Shown: in pieces, positions 1 through 7,966 of the stretch
Layout of the letters: the number at the start of each line of letters is the position of its first letter
How positions within the stretch are numbered: position 1 is the first letter of the stretch
DNA from: CAVYXA01 sp963846775
GTDB taxonomy: Bacteria; Verrucomicrobiota; Verrucomicrobiia; Chthoniobacterales; UBA10450
Reading direction: 5' to 3'
DNA length: 64,000 nucleotides
Assembly: GCA_963846775.1 (NCBI GenBank)
Contig: CAWJXB010000006.1
Span: forward strand, 682,001-746,000
Translations under genes and position numbers: made by a program
The notes under the pieces: generated by a model
What the model saw: the letters and a program-made list of their open reading frames with translations, nothing else
Told to the model about the DNA's origin: nothing
Databases searched by the model: none

Positions 1-2
1 CC

Positions 3-191
3 GGACCGCTCTCCGCCGCGAGTCGGGCGTTGGCCGACGCTTGGGCGCTGGTTCTCGCTACCGGCGGACTGGTGTGGATCCTCGCCATCGGCAGCGGGTT
101 TTCGGCAAAGCGTCGCTGGCTCGCCTTGCCGGAGGGACGAACGCATTCGCTATCGCGGGTGGGAGAAACGGGGTCAAATCTAAACATTTAA
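3..191 (+). CDS. 3' end of an unrecognised gene, cut by the window edge
   Basis: An open frame runs from the left edge to a TAA at 189-191. About 62 codons are visible, containing a hydrophobic stretch (LVWILAIGSGF) followed by a basic segment. The motif around ADAWA faintly recalls the C-terminal part of FAD:protein FMN transferases (ApbE), but I do not trust this. The last few codons and the stop lie inside the palindromic element that begins at 170, so the original 3' end was probably replaced by the insertion. It may also be non-coding. Confidence 0.25.
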   Translation, partial: GPLSAASRALADAWALVLATGGLVWILAIGSGFSAKRRWLALPEGRTHSLSRVGETGSNLNI

Positions 192-361
192 TATTTGCGT
201 TAAACCGAGCGCAATCTCGTTCGCCCGAAAAATCGCCTGGCGCGCGTTGCCTCGCGCAGACAAGTGATAGATCGCATCTTCAAATTCTATGCGTAAAGGC
301 CGCGCCATCGCCACGGAACGGCTTGAGCCAGCGCAAATGTCAAATATTTAGATTTGACCCC
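170..361. mobile_element. Internally deleted RAYT/REP element with GGGGTCAAATCT ends
   Basis: The two ends are inverted copies: GGGGTCAAATCTAAACATTT on the left and its near-complement ending GATTTGACCCC on the right, each about 30 bases with a few mismatches. Between them, on the minus strand, lies the start of a Y1 (IS200-like, REP-associated) transposase gene with everything after the first 30 or so codons missing. The structure is that of a non-autonomous, MITE-like derivative of a RAYT element, about 192 bp long. Confidence 0.65.
180..308 (-). pseudogene. N-terminal remnant of a Y1 (REP-associated) transposase
   Basis: A 42-codon frame begins MARPLRIEFEDAIYHLSARG and continues NARQAIFR, which is the typical N-terminus of RAYT/IS200-like transposases (M-A-R-P-L-R-I-x-x-x-x-A-x-Y-H-x-x-x-R-G-N). 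The HUH motif and the catalytic tyrosine that should follow are absent. The frame instead runs into the left inverted repeat and stops at a TAG inside it. It cannot encode an active enzyme. Confidence 0.6.
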
Positions 362-557
362 TTTTCTCCTCGCGCCTGCCAGGCCGCCGCTTGATGCGAA
401 GGTCGGGAGACACCCTTTACCGCTGAAATTCGGCTTCCTTTTTGGTTTTCGACCCCTCGCCCATTGTCCATCAAATCAGAGCAACCAATAAGCTTGACAA
501 TTTGCGCCGAAACAAAGTAAAACCGGCTCGATCAGGGATTAAACGAAAGATAAATCT

Positions 558-1178
558 ATGAACAGAAAACCATCTCTTGTGACGGCCATGGTCGCGAGCG
601 TGGCCCTGTTTGCGGCCAGCGGCTTCGCCGATCCTCTCGATACTCTGTTTCTCACACCACCGAATGTTGGTCATGTCCTCGGCCCAGGCGCCGGCGGTAC
701 CCGCGGCGACTACGTCACCATGACCGGAAACTTTAACCTCTTACACATCGGCATCCAGGGCGAAATTGCCTTGGGCGCTCAGTTAACATTCAACGCCTAT
801 GTCTTCACCGGAGACGGCTCGATGCAGTTGGCGCTCGGCCCCGATGTGACCTTCACCGGCGACGGAACTGAGCAGTTCTACAACCTGCCGATTAGCTTCA
901 TGCTGCAGGCGGGCCAGAGCTATGACATCGGTATCGATTTCCATAGCTTCAACGACCCGAACTGGCAGATTGAATACTACTTCTTCGACGCCGGCGGCAA
1001 TCCCCCGTTCCAGGTGGGACCGTTCACGGTTACCGACGGCGAAGAGAGCCACTGCGGCGCTTGTAACGTCTTCGCTCCCAACCTCGTCGTCGACAACGTT
1101 CCGGAACCGGGTTCACTGGCGCTTCTAGGAATGGGCTTTCTCGGTGTCATCGGCCTCCTGCGCCGCAAGCTGTTCTAA
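558..1178 (+). CDS. PEP-CTERM sorting-domain protein
   Basis: A 206-residue exported protein. Residues 1-25 form a signal peptide (basic start, hydrophobic VASVALFAASG core, cleavage near FADP). The C-terminus carries NVPEPGSLALLGMGF, a hydrophobic helix and the basic tail LLRRKLF, which is the tripartite PEP-CTERM signal recognised by exosortases such as the one at 50351. The middle is polar, rich in Gly, Asp and Thr, with a single CGAC cysteine pair, and matches no enzyme I recognise. A TTGACA hexamer lies at 494-499 but no convincing -10 follows it. The gene is monocistronic, followed by a palindromic repeat at 1200. Function beyond an anchored surface or EPS-associated protein is unknown. 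Confidence 0.85.
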   Translation: MNRKPSLVTAMVASVALFAASGFADPLDTLFLTPPNVGHVLGPGAGGTRGDYVTMTGNFNLLHIGIQGEIALGAQLTFNAYVFTGDGSMQLALGPDVTFTGDGTEQFYNLPISFMLQAGQSYDIGIDFHSFNDPNWQIEYYFFDAGGNPPFQVGPFTVTDGEESHCGACNVFAPNLVVDNVPEPGSLALLGMGFLGVIGLLRRKLF

Positions 1179-1199
1179 AAATCGCTATCCGAAGGGCAA

Positions 1200-1310
1200 A
1201 TAGGGGTCAGGCATCAATTCTTGACAGGGATCGACCACTTTCGTGCGGGCCACAGCCGCTCTTTATGGCCAAAGTTGCCCCCGTGTCAAGAATTGATGCC
1301 TGACCCCTAT
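1200..1310. repeat. Palindromic element with AGGGGTCAGGCATCAATTCT ends
   Basis: A 111-bp element whose outer ~30 bases are inverted copies: ATAGGGGTCAGGCATCAATT at the left, with the complement ending GATGCCTGACCCCTAT at the right. The ~50-base centre shows no recognisable coding remnant. The GGGGTCA terminus resembles that of the element at 170-361, so it is probably a short REP/RAYT-derived non-autonomous repeat. It lies between the PEP-CTERM gene and the immunity-like gene, where it could also act as a transcript-end hairpin. Confidence 0.6.
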
Positions 1311-1351
1311 TTTCCTATTCTATTGTTGCTCTCTCAGTTACAGCTAAGGCT

Positions 1352-1642
1352 TCATGGAGCAAATGGAACTTTGAAAACGCGAAACACTATGAACATCCAA
1401 CTTGGTATCGGCAGAATGGCCAGCGGCGCTAAGACCACCAAAAGAAAATAGTACCATTTAAACCGGGACAGCACGATCACTGCTGTTGTATCAATCAACC
1501 ATATCCATAAGAAGACCGAATGAACGGCAAACACACGATCAAAGGTGTGACCATTCCACTCAACAATCGCCGCAATCACGCAACCGATCGCAAACACGAT
1601 CGATAGTCCTGCCAAAAGAAGACACCACCGATCTCGTTTCAT
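1352..1642 (-). CDS. Small three-helix membrane protein, candidate immunity protein for the Rhs toxin
   Basis: A 96-residue protein with three hydrophobic segments: about residues 8-28 (LLLAGLSIVFAIGCVIAAIV), 41-60 (AVHSVFLWIWLIDTTAVIVL) and 64-92. There are no soluble domains or family motifs. Its ATG overlaps the stop of the Rhs C-terminal gene by four bases (ATGA), so the two are translationally coupled. Small proteins directly downstream of polymorphic Rhs toxins are usually cognate immunity proteins. A membrane protein would fit protection against a membrane-lipid-attacking toxin. The immunity role is inferred from position only. Confidence 0.6.
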   Translation of the reverse strand: MKRDRWCLLLAGLSIVFAIGCVIAAIVEWNGHTFDRVFAVHSVFLWIWLIDTTAVIVLSRFKWYYFLLVVLAPLAILPIPSWMFIVFRVFKVPFAP

Positions 1643-2589
1643 TCCGGATGATTGAATACCCAGTTGATTCCGTAAATGTACAAGTCTGCATTAAGGCCCA
1701 GTGTTCCAGCCAATGCATTGGCGTCGTTGATGAGCTTATTGTCTGCGACCTCTTTTCTGTAACACCTATTTCGGGCACATGGGTTTTTAATTTTCCAACA
1801 TTCCGAATTCGGATCACCTGGTTGAGTTCCCCACCACCCGTAGGCCACATCATGGCGCATCGCGGCTGCATCCAAAGCATCGATCGGAGGTAGAGGACCG
1901 TTAGCACCACCATGCTGACTCGGCCGCCATCCACCACTCCAATCTGGACCACCCCAATTTCCGTAGCGAGGCACCCAGCTATTGGGGAATCCACCGGTGG
2001 GATCCACTAAGTCGATGGGGTCGTCAAAAGAATATGAATACAAGTCAACTCCTCCGTTCTCCCCGATCGGATCACGGCTGATCCACCGACCCAGAGTCGG
2101 ACTGTATGCGCGATACATCGCGAGATTCATGCCGCTTGGTTGATGGAAATAGTGGCCGGTGAACCCGAAATCGACGTTCATGTTGCCGCTCACGACGACC
2201 GATTTACCCCAGGCGTCGTAATCGTACTGCGCGACCAAATTGCCGCTTTCGTTAGTCACTTCGCGAATGCTGCCGAGATGATCGCGCGTGTAGTAATAGA
2301 GCCCTGCATCACCGCCGCCGATCCGCTGTTCACCCTCGGCAAAGAAACGCTTGGTCACTGTCGATCCTGCGGCGTCGCGCTCTTCGGCAATGCTGTTGCC
2401 AGACCAGACAAACGTCTTGGTGCTCGTGGCTCCGCGCGGCGTGACTCTTAACCGCTGAGCACCGTCATTTCCGGTTGGACTGGGCCGCTTGGAAGTTGAG
2501 CCCGTAGGCGCGGGGAGTGACGTTGCCGATTTGCCAAACCAAATCGGATAGAGTGAACTCGGCTGCGTTGAACGCCGCCGAGGCGCCAA
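1639..2589 (-). CDS. Rhs repeat protein, C-terminal segment with possible phospholipase A2-like toxin domain
   Basis: This 316-codon frame is the last third of the Rhs gene. Residues ~46-200 are the end of the Rhs core, closing with the hallmark LGRWISRDPIGENGG and DPTGG. After this boundary (residues ~200-316) the sequence becomes unrelated, as in polymorphic toxins. The segment contains PIDALDAAAMRHDVAYG, which resembles the HDxxY active-site region of the parvovirus-VP1/phospholipase A2-like toxin fold (His246, Asp247), followed by a cysteine-containing stretch and ADNKLINDA. The first ~40 codons overlap the preceding frame and are probably not translated as shown: a frameshift near 2480-2500 separates it from the upstream segment. 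The toxin activity is inferred from the motif. Confidence 0.7.
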   Translation of the reverse strand: MAPRRRSTQPSSLYPIWFGKSATSLPAPTGSTSKRPSPTGNDGAQRLRVTPRGATSTKTFVWSGNSIAEERDAAGSTVTKRFFAEGEQRIGGGDAGLYYYTRDHLGSIREVTNESGNLVAQYDYDAWGKSVVVSGNMNVDFGFTGHYFHQPSGMNLAMYRAYSPTLGRWISRDPIGENGGVDLYSYSFDDPIDLVDPTGGFPNSWVPRYGNWGGPDWSGGWRPSQHGGANGPLPPIDALDAAAMRHDVAYGWWGTQPGDPNSECWKIKNPCARNRCYRKEVADNKLINDANALAGTLGLNADLYIYGINWVFNHPE

Positions 2590-4354
2590 ACTTCCGCTCG
2601 ATCTCAGATCGAGCTGCCGGTCCGTATTCGGTAATTTTCACACGTCGCCCCAGCCCATCATAAGCAAATTCCGTGCGATTGCCCGTGTCAGCATAACTAA
2701 TTGCGACCAGCCGATTAGCCGCATCCCATTCATAGGTCTGACGATCTCCGTCGTCTGTCATATTACCGTTGCCATCGTAGGTGATTGGAAATGGACCTTG
2801 GGCGGGCCCGACACCGGGGTCGCGGACAATGCTGTCCAGTTGATTGAGGTTGTTCGCCGTAAAAGTGTTCCCGCCCCGTGAGAATTGGGCAAAGAATAGA
2901 TCGGTCAGCCGATTTCCTGCATTGTCGTAGTCATACCGGAAGTGAAGATTGCCCTGAGTAACAGAAGTCAGCTGTTGCGCTGGGTCGTAGCCGAACGCGA
3001 GATTCGTCTGATTTGTGCCGAGCAGTTTGTTTAGCGACTGGATCGCGCCTTCCGCGTCGTAAGTGTAATCGAACTGCGACAGGTTGACGGAGCCGGTGGC
3101 CAGATTCTGTAACGTTTGCAGGCGGCGATCATGATTGTTATCGAAATAGGTGTAGTTGGTCGTTTGCCCGTTTGGATACGTCAGCGTTTGCAGGCGCGGT
3201 GTGACCGTGTCGTAACTCCGCGTAAACTGGCCAAGCAGATTTGTCGTCGTGCCGAGGCGACCGAGGGAGTCGTATTGCACAGAAGCAGCATTCGCCTGGC
3301 CGTTGATCAATTGACTCGTGACCCGGTTAAGTTCATCGTACCCGTAAGTAATCGTATCGTTCGGAAAGAACCCGTCAACGGTTTCGACTTGATTTGCACC
3401 CTGCGTGCCAGCCACTGTCACCGGATAATATGCGTAAGTGATGGCTCCGTTAATTACTCCCGGGCCCGAGCTGGTAACAGATGCCATGCGATTGTAAAAA
3501 GGATCGTAAGCGTAGGCAAGATTCGGAGTCGGGTTCTGCGCGTTAGTGTAAGTGACCTGGCTCAGGTTGTCGTCAATGCTGTACTGATAATTCGTGGTCT
3601 GGTTATTCGCATCAGTCATCGACTTCAGCCGGCTCGTCGTGTCCTCGTAAGTGTAAGAAACCGACTGGGCCTGAGCCGTTCCATAAGCGTACGTTTTCGT
3701 AATCACTCTGCTTTGAAGATCGTGCTCGAAATGGGTGACGTTTCCGTTTGGGTCGGTAATGTCGGTGAGCGCGCCGCATGTGCACCAGTCGTAGTAGGTC
3801 GTCCTTGGCAATGGCTCCGTGATCGAATGCAGTTGCCGGTTCGCATTGTAATGTCGATACGTCCAGCGATTTTGGCGATCCTTGCTCGCGGTCAAATCCA
3901 GCGTCATTCCGCGTTGTGCATCAGTGTACTGGAACTCTTGCGTCGAATTATCAGGATAACTGATTTGCGTTAGTCGGTCGAGATCGTCGTAAAGCGTCGT
4001 GACGGTGTCGTTGTCCGGGCCCTTCGTAACGGTATGCACCCGATGCGCCGAATCATACGTAAATGAGGTGATCGGGCGAGCTCCGTTGAAGGTCGGCCCT
4101 GTTATGGAGGCGAGATAGCCGTCGGGAACGGTCTGGCCATAGGAGTAGATCGTGACCTCATTCCTAGGGTTGGTTACCATTAGCACCTGACCATAGGCGT
4201 TGTAGCTTTTCACAGTAGGTTGACCGGCCGCATCGAACGACGCGAGCGGCTCATGTTGTGCGTTGTAGCTGTAAGCGGCGATCAGATCGGAATTTTCTCC
4301 ATCAGGATCGTGGGGTCGCCCCGGATGGATTCCGTTGGTAAACGGCAATAACAT
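2465..4354 (-). CDS. Rhs/YD-repeat protein, middle segment
   Basis: A 629-codon frame made almost entirely of YD repeats (for example SYTYEDTTSRLKSMTDANN and FAYDGLGRRVKITEYG), which form the hollow beta-cocoon shell that encapsulates the C-terminal toxin in Rhs proteins. It continues the frame of the segment to its right after a shift near 4311-4322, in a GGGGCGACCCC run. It ends in a premature TGA just after AAQSNRK, where the next segment resumes in another frame. No start signal or secretion signal of its own is present, so it is not an independent gene. Either the gene is broken by two indels or the assembly has two errors. Confidence 0.75.
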   Translation of the reverse strand: MLLPFTNGIHPGRPHDPDGENSDLIAAYSYNAQHEPLASFDAAGQPTVKSYNAYGQVLMVTNPRNEVTIYSYGQTVPDGYLASITGPTFNGARPITSFTYDSAHRVHTVTKGPDNDTVTTLYDDLDRLTQISYPDNSTQEFQYTDAQRGMTLDLTASKDRQNRWTYRHYNANRQLHSITEPLPRTTYYDWCTCGALTDITDPNGNVTHFEHDLQSRVITKTYAYGTAQAQSVSYTYEDTTSRLKSMTDANNQTTNYQYSIDDNLSQVTYTNAQNPTPNLAYAYDPFYNRMASVTSSGPGVINGAITYAYYPVTVAGTQGANQVETVDGFFPNDTITYGYDELNRVTSQLINGQANAASVQYDSLGRLGTTTNLLGQFTRSYDTVTPRLQTLTYPNGQTTNYTYFDNNHDRRLQTLQNLATGSVNLSQFDYTYDAEGAIQSLNKLLGTNQTNLAFGYDPAQQLTSVTQGNLHFRYDYDNAGNRLTDLFFAQFSRGGNTFTANNLNQLDSIVRDPGVGPAQGPFPITYDGNGNMTDDGDRQTYEWDAANRLVAISYADTGNRTEFAYDGLGRRVKITEYGPAARSEIERKFGASAAFNAAEFTLSDLVWQIGNVTPRAYGLNFQAAQSNRK

Positions 4355-6254
4355 CGATCTTATTTACATCGTAGGCATAACTGGTCACCCTGCCGACTGG
4401 ATCAATCGCCTTAGTGATATTCCCAAGGTCATTGTACTCGTAGCTGTAAAGCTGCGTCGCCCCGTCATCCAGTACCCGCGCGGTCTGGTTTGGATTGGCG
4501 ATCGGGCCGATTAGATCTGGGGCGGGTTGTCCCGGGTAAGTATGCCAGACACGGTTCTCCAGCGGCATCTTTTTGCTCGCGGTCGTGCTGGATACGGTCG
4601 TGCCATCGGAACTCAGCAACCAGTGATAAATCTTTGCCTTGGTATAATCGTAAACACCATCCACCGGCGGGTACATTGCGAGTGCCTTCTTATCCCAGTA
4701 GAACGTGTTTCGGACGTCCAACCCAGAGTTCGCGATGCCGCTGATTGCCGGAACGGTGTCGGCAGGATCGCTCGCGCTGATTCCCGGAGCATTGTCTCGG
4801 TACTCGACGCGCTCCATTCCAGGTTCTGGGAGATTGGGGTCTGTCAGATTGAGCCACCGATTCGTTCCCGACTCTCCGGTTTGGAAAGTCGCTGTCCCGT
4901 ACGGTGTAGTCAGCGAATTAATAAAATTGGTGCCGGAAGCATAGCCAAACTGAGAGACGATCCCAACAGGATCGGTGCTGCTGGTGAGCTGGCCGTCCGT
5001 ATGTCCAAGAACAGCGTACCGACCGAAGGGGTCGGTCACTTTGGTTATCTTGTTCGAATCGGAGCTGTTCTCGTAACTAAAGGTGGTGGCCTGCCCGAGC
5101 GCGTCTTCGATGTAATCGATGCGATTGCTGCCGTCGCTATAGTAGTGGATCGTGGCAGTATTGCCGGTCGGATCAAAGACCTGCGTCAAGAAAACCAGTC
5201 GCGGATAGGTTAGCGCCCCATTGGGCTGACCGTAGACGAACTTCGATCCATCCGGCAAGCGCTTTTCGTAGCTCGTGCTCGAAGTGCGGGCCAAGACCGC
5301 TTGCGACTGTGCGTCGTGCGCATAGGTCTGCGTGCTAGGATCGAACCCGGAATAGATCTCGGTCCCGCCTCCGCGCACGTAGATGCTGGCATCGGCAGAC
5401 GGATTCGTCGGATCGTCGGTGACGTAGGAAAGCCAATTGAAAGTCCAGTTCGGTCCCAGATTTGAATATGCCTGGCTGGACGATTGATCGGCGTCCCGCT
5501 GGCTGTAGGAGATGACGAAGTCGATTTTCGGCCCGCGCGGCGGCGTGTACTCGATGGGTTTGTCGGTAATTTTCAGGCTTACTGTCGATAGATCGACAGT
5601 GTAGCGTGCCATTCCATGCGTACAGCGATTATCATCTCCACAACCCCGCAGCCCATTATCTCCCCCGCCGTCTTTCCCGTCGCCACCATCTGAACAATCG
5701 TTTGGCTTATGTTTGTTGTCATCGTGCGACGGTGCGTAATCCCCAGTAATTGTGCAGACAGGAATGCTCCAACAGCCATCTGGGCCAGTCGCGGCACCGG
5801 TGAGCAATCCAGTCCAATGAACCAACTGATCCCCATACATGAAAGTTCCAGCATCGACTCCACCGTCGGTCGTCCAGCATGAATGATCGTGGCATTCACT
5901 TGCTCCTGAGCTGTTCATTGTGCCGTTCGCATCGGTGTGAATATCGATCGTCCGAGTAAACGGTTCGGGGCGACCATCTTGATTGCACGGCGGGTTAGTC
6001 AAATAATCGCCGTAATTGTGAAATACGTCATGGAACACGACGGATCTTATATAATTCGGAGGGAACCCAGTAAGGTGAATCGCAGGAGTTTGTCCTAACG
6101 AGCGACTACCACCACAAAGAAAAATTAGAATACCTACCACAACCGCAAGCGACAGCCCCAATCTACGCGCAGTCGCGAGGCGTCGAGTGGTGCAGATGGG
6201 ATGATCGAACCGCGCAGAAGTAACGCAGGTTGGCCCAAGAGGTACAGGATTCAT
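4302..6254 (-). CDS. Rhs/YD-repeat protein, N-terminal segment
   Basis: About 650 residues from the ATG at 6254. The frame stays open to 6341, but that extension is built from GATATCC repeats. A hydrophobic export segment (LGLSLAVVVGILIFLCG) lies near residue 35-50. A cysteine- and glycine-rich region follows (GGDGKDGGGDNG), then the start of the Rhs core (VSLKITDKPIEYTPPRGPKI) with YD repeats such as YIEDALGQATTFSYENS. The frame breaks after ATPR near 4311-4322 and coding continues in the next segment. Together the three segments would make a protein of roughly 1,500 residues, normal for a secreted Rhs/wall-associated toxin. No VgrG, PAAR or T6SS gene is nearby. Confidence 0.75.
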   Translation of the reverse strand: MNPVPLGPTCVTSARFDHPICTTRRLATARRLGLSLAVVVGILIFLCGGSRSLGQTPAIHLTGFPPNYIRSVVFHDVFHNYGDYLTNPPCNQDGRPEPFTRTIDIHTDANGTMNSSGASECHDHSCWTTDGGVDAGTFMYGDQLVHWTGLLTGAATGPDGCWSIPVCTITGDYAPSHDDNKHKPNDCSDGGDGKDGGGDNGLRGCGDDNRCTHGMARYTVDLSTVSLKITDKPIEYTPPRGPKIDFVISYSQRDADQSSSQAYSNLGPNWTFNWLSYVTDDPTNPSADASIYVRGGGTEIYSGFDPSTQTYAHDAQSQAVLARTSSTSYEKRLPDGSKFVYGQPNGALTYPRLVFLTQVFDPTGNTATIHYYSDGSNRIDYIEDALGQATTFSYENSSDSNKITKVTDPFGRYAVLGHTDGQLTSSTDPVGIVSQFGYASGTNFINSLTTPYGTATFQTGESGTNRWLNLTDPNLPEPGMERVEYRDNAPGISASDPADTVPAISGIANSGLDVRNTFYWDKKALAMYPPVDGVYDYTKAKIYHWLLSSDGTTVSSTTASKKMPLENRVWHTYPGQPAPDLIGPIANPNQTARVLDDGATQLYSYEYNDLGNITKAIDPVGRVTSYAYDVNKIDVIAVYQRNPSGATPRS

Positions 6255-6600
6255 ATTTTTGCGGATTCGCACAGTTTGCCGAAATTGCGTCGATGGCCGA
6301 TATTCGCTATCTGATATCCGATATCCGATATGCACATTCACGTTAGGCGCGATTGTTGCTTAAACAGCACAGTCGAGGTCAAGAAATTTTTGCGACGGAT
6401 CTGAAAAAGTTCGAAATCGTTGTCGCGACAACAGACTGGACAGAGCGGCGTCAGTTGAGTCCACCGCGCCGGGATCGCAGCTGAACTCTCTCAATTGCGC
6501 TCCAGTTTTCTTGCGTTCTTTGACGTGTCCGCCGGTCGGAGGGACTCGTTCTATCGCGAGTTGGCGGACACGCCCTCCGGTCGCGGCGAAGCGCCGGCGG
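6255..6600. other. Gene-free stretch upstream of the Rhs gene
   Basis: This holds the tandem GATATCC repeats around 6305-6330, an A/T-poor leader with no clear promoter, and the hairpin at 6524-6572. No additional coding frame is credible. The upstream signals of the leftward Rhs gene must lie here. Confidence 0.5.
6524..6572. repeat. Inverted repeat hairpin (CGTGTCCGCC/GGCGGACACG)
   Basis: Perfect 10-base arms enclose a 29-base loop that contains its own GACTCG/CGAG pairing. It lies just beyond the 3' end of the desulfurase gene, with no T-run, so it is more likely a REP-type palindrome than an intrinsic terminator. Confidence 0.45.
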
Positions 6601-7818
6601 CTATAGATCGCGGACTGCGGCTAACAAGCGCTCCACCTCTTCCGGCGTGGTGTAGCAGGCGCAACCGGCCCGGACCAGGCCGTGCGCAGTTTGGCCGAGT
6701 CGTTCGACGACCGTGGCGGCGTAGAAATCGCCGTGTGAAACAAACACGCCGTGACCGGCTAATTTCCTCGCGACTTCAATTGAGGGGACCCCTGTTACGG
6801 TAAAAGCGATCGTCGGGGTCCGCGAGGTCCCGGGCGGCGGACCGTAAAGCTGGACGCGATTGATCCCGGCCAGACCATTCCACATTTGCCTGGTCAACCG
6901 ATCGCCCTGTTCGTGAAACTGGAGAAAGGTGCGCTGCAATCGTTCACGACGCGTGAAACCCGGCACGAGAGAGGCGAGAAAATCGACCGCCGCGGCCGCC
7001 CCGGCGATGCCTTCATGGTTTTGGGTCCCGGTCTCGCCTCGTTCCGGCCCGGAATCCGGCGCGGGAACGAGTTTCGGGAAATCGAGCGACCCGAGGAGAT
7101 CGTGCCGGCCGTAGAGAATGCCGATGTGTGGTCCGTAGAATTTATAGGCGGAACAGGCGAGAAAATCGCACCCCCAGCGACGCACGTCGATCAATCCGTG
7201 GGGCGCGAAATGGACCGCATCGACAAAAATTTTCGCGCCCACGGAATGCGCCATGGCCGCAGCGCGAGACACATCGTTGATCGTGCCGAGCGCGTTTGAG
7301 GCTGCGCCGATTGCCACCAGTTTGGTCCGGCCGGTTAATTGTCGGGAAAAATCGTCCCAATCGAGCTGACCGGTCTGAGGAATCATTTTGACGGTGCGCA
7401 CTTTGATGCCGCGTTCCTGCTCGAGCGCGTGCCACGGCGCAATATTGGCGTGATGATCCAGCTCGGTGACAAGGATTTCATCATCAGGCGAGTAACCACG
7501 GCCGAGGGCACGGGCGAGATGAAACGTCAATGTCGTCATGTTGGCGCCGAACACGATCTCAGTTGGATTGGCGTTGAAAAAATCGGCCAGCGCGGCTCGG
7601 GCGGAATCGATGATGGCATCGGTCTCGATGCTGGTCGGATAAGCCCAGTGCGTATTGGCATTGTGGTGAAGGAGGTAATCGGTCATCGCCTCGATCACTG
7701 CATGCGGCACTTGAGTGCCGCCCGGCCCGTCGAAATAGGCAACCGGATAACCGTTATGAATGCGCGCGAGCGCGGGAAAACATTTTCGGATTTCTTCGAG
7801 CGATAGCGCGACGGACAT
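6601..7818 (-). CDS. Cysteine desulfurase-like PLP aminotransferase (class V)
   Basis: A 405-residue cytosolic fold-type I PLP enzyme of the cysteine desulfurase-like (SufS/Csd-related) family. Visible features: substrate-side N-terminus YFDGPGGTQVP, TELDHHANIAPW near residues 118-129, the PLP-contact Asp200/His203 in FVDAVHFAPHG, and the Schiff-base lysine Lys226 in SAYKFYGPHIG. The C-terminal HGVFVSHGDFYA region replaces the cysteine loop of true SufS, so the sulfur-donor role is uncertain. The frame stays open to 8067, but ATG 7818 is chosen because it starts the conserved domain and avoids overlap with the divergent gene at 7967. No suf/isc genes are nearby. Confidence 0.8.
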   Translation of the reverse strand: MSVALSLEEIRKCFPALARIHNGYPVAYFDGPGGTQVPHAVIEAMTDYLLHHNANTHWAYPTSIETDAIIDSARAALADFFNANPTEIVFGANMTTLTFHLARALGRGYSPDDEILVTELDHHANIAPWHALEQERGIKVRTVKMIPQTGQLDWDDFSRQLTGRTKLVAIGAASNALGTINDVSRAAAMAHSVGAKIFVDAVHFAPHGLIDVRRWGCDFLACSAYKFYGPHIGILYGRHDLLGSLDFPKLVPAPDSGPERGETGTQNHEGIAGAAAAVDFLASLVPGFTRRERLQRTFLQFHEQGDRLTRQMWNGLAGINRVQLYGPPPGTSRTPTIAFTVTGVPSIEVARKLAGHGVFVSHGDFYAATVVERLGQTAHGLVRAGCACYTTPEEVERLLAAVRDL

Positions 7819-7966
7819 CAAAGGTGGATAACAGAAGAAGTGCGGCAGGCAAGCCGTCATCCAGCTGGGCCGCAGCGGTCGCGAGGTGGCGCGCAAAATA
7901 AAAGATGCCTTCGCTGCGTCGAACTGAACGTTTGCCAGAGTCGCGGAGACCGCTACACGTTGTGAA

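Noticed and set aside
494..530. Sigma-70 promoter upstream of the first PEP-CTERM gene
   Set aside because: TTGACA is good but the hexamer 17 bases later (GTAAAA) is a poor -10, so no promoter feature was recorded.
3116..3973. 285-codon frame on the plus strand within the Rhs gene
   Set aside because: It is antisense to YD repeats. The translation is rich in Arg/Val/Ile without domains and reflects the codon pattern of the repeat protein.
4527..5213. 228-codon plus-strand frame opposite the Rhs N-terminal segment
   Set aside because: Antisense shadow; no motif or start context, and the opposite strand has clear YD repeats.
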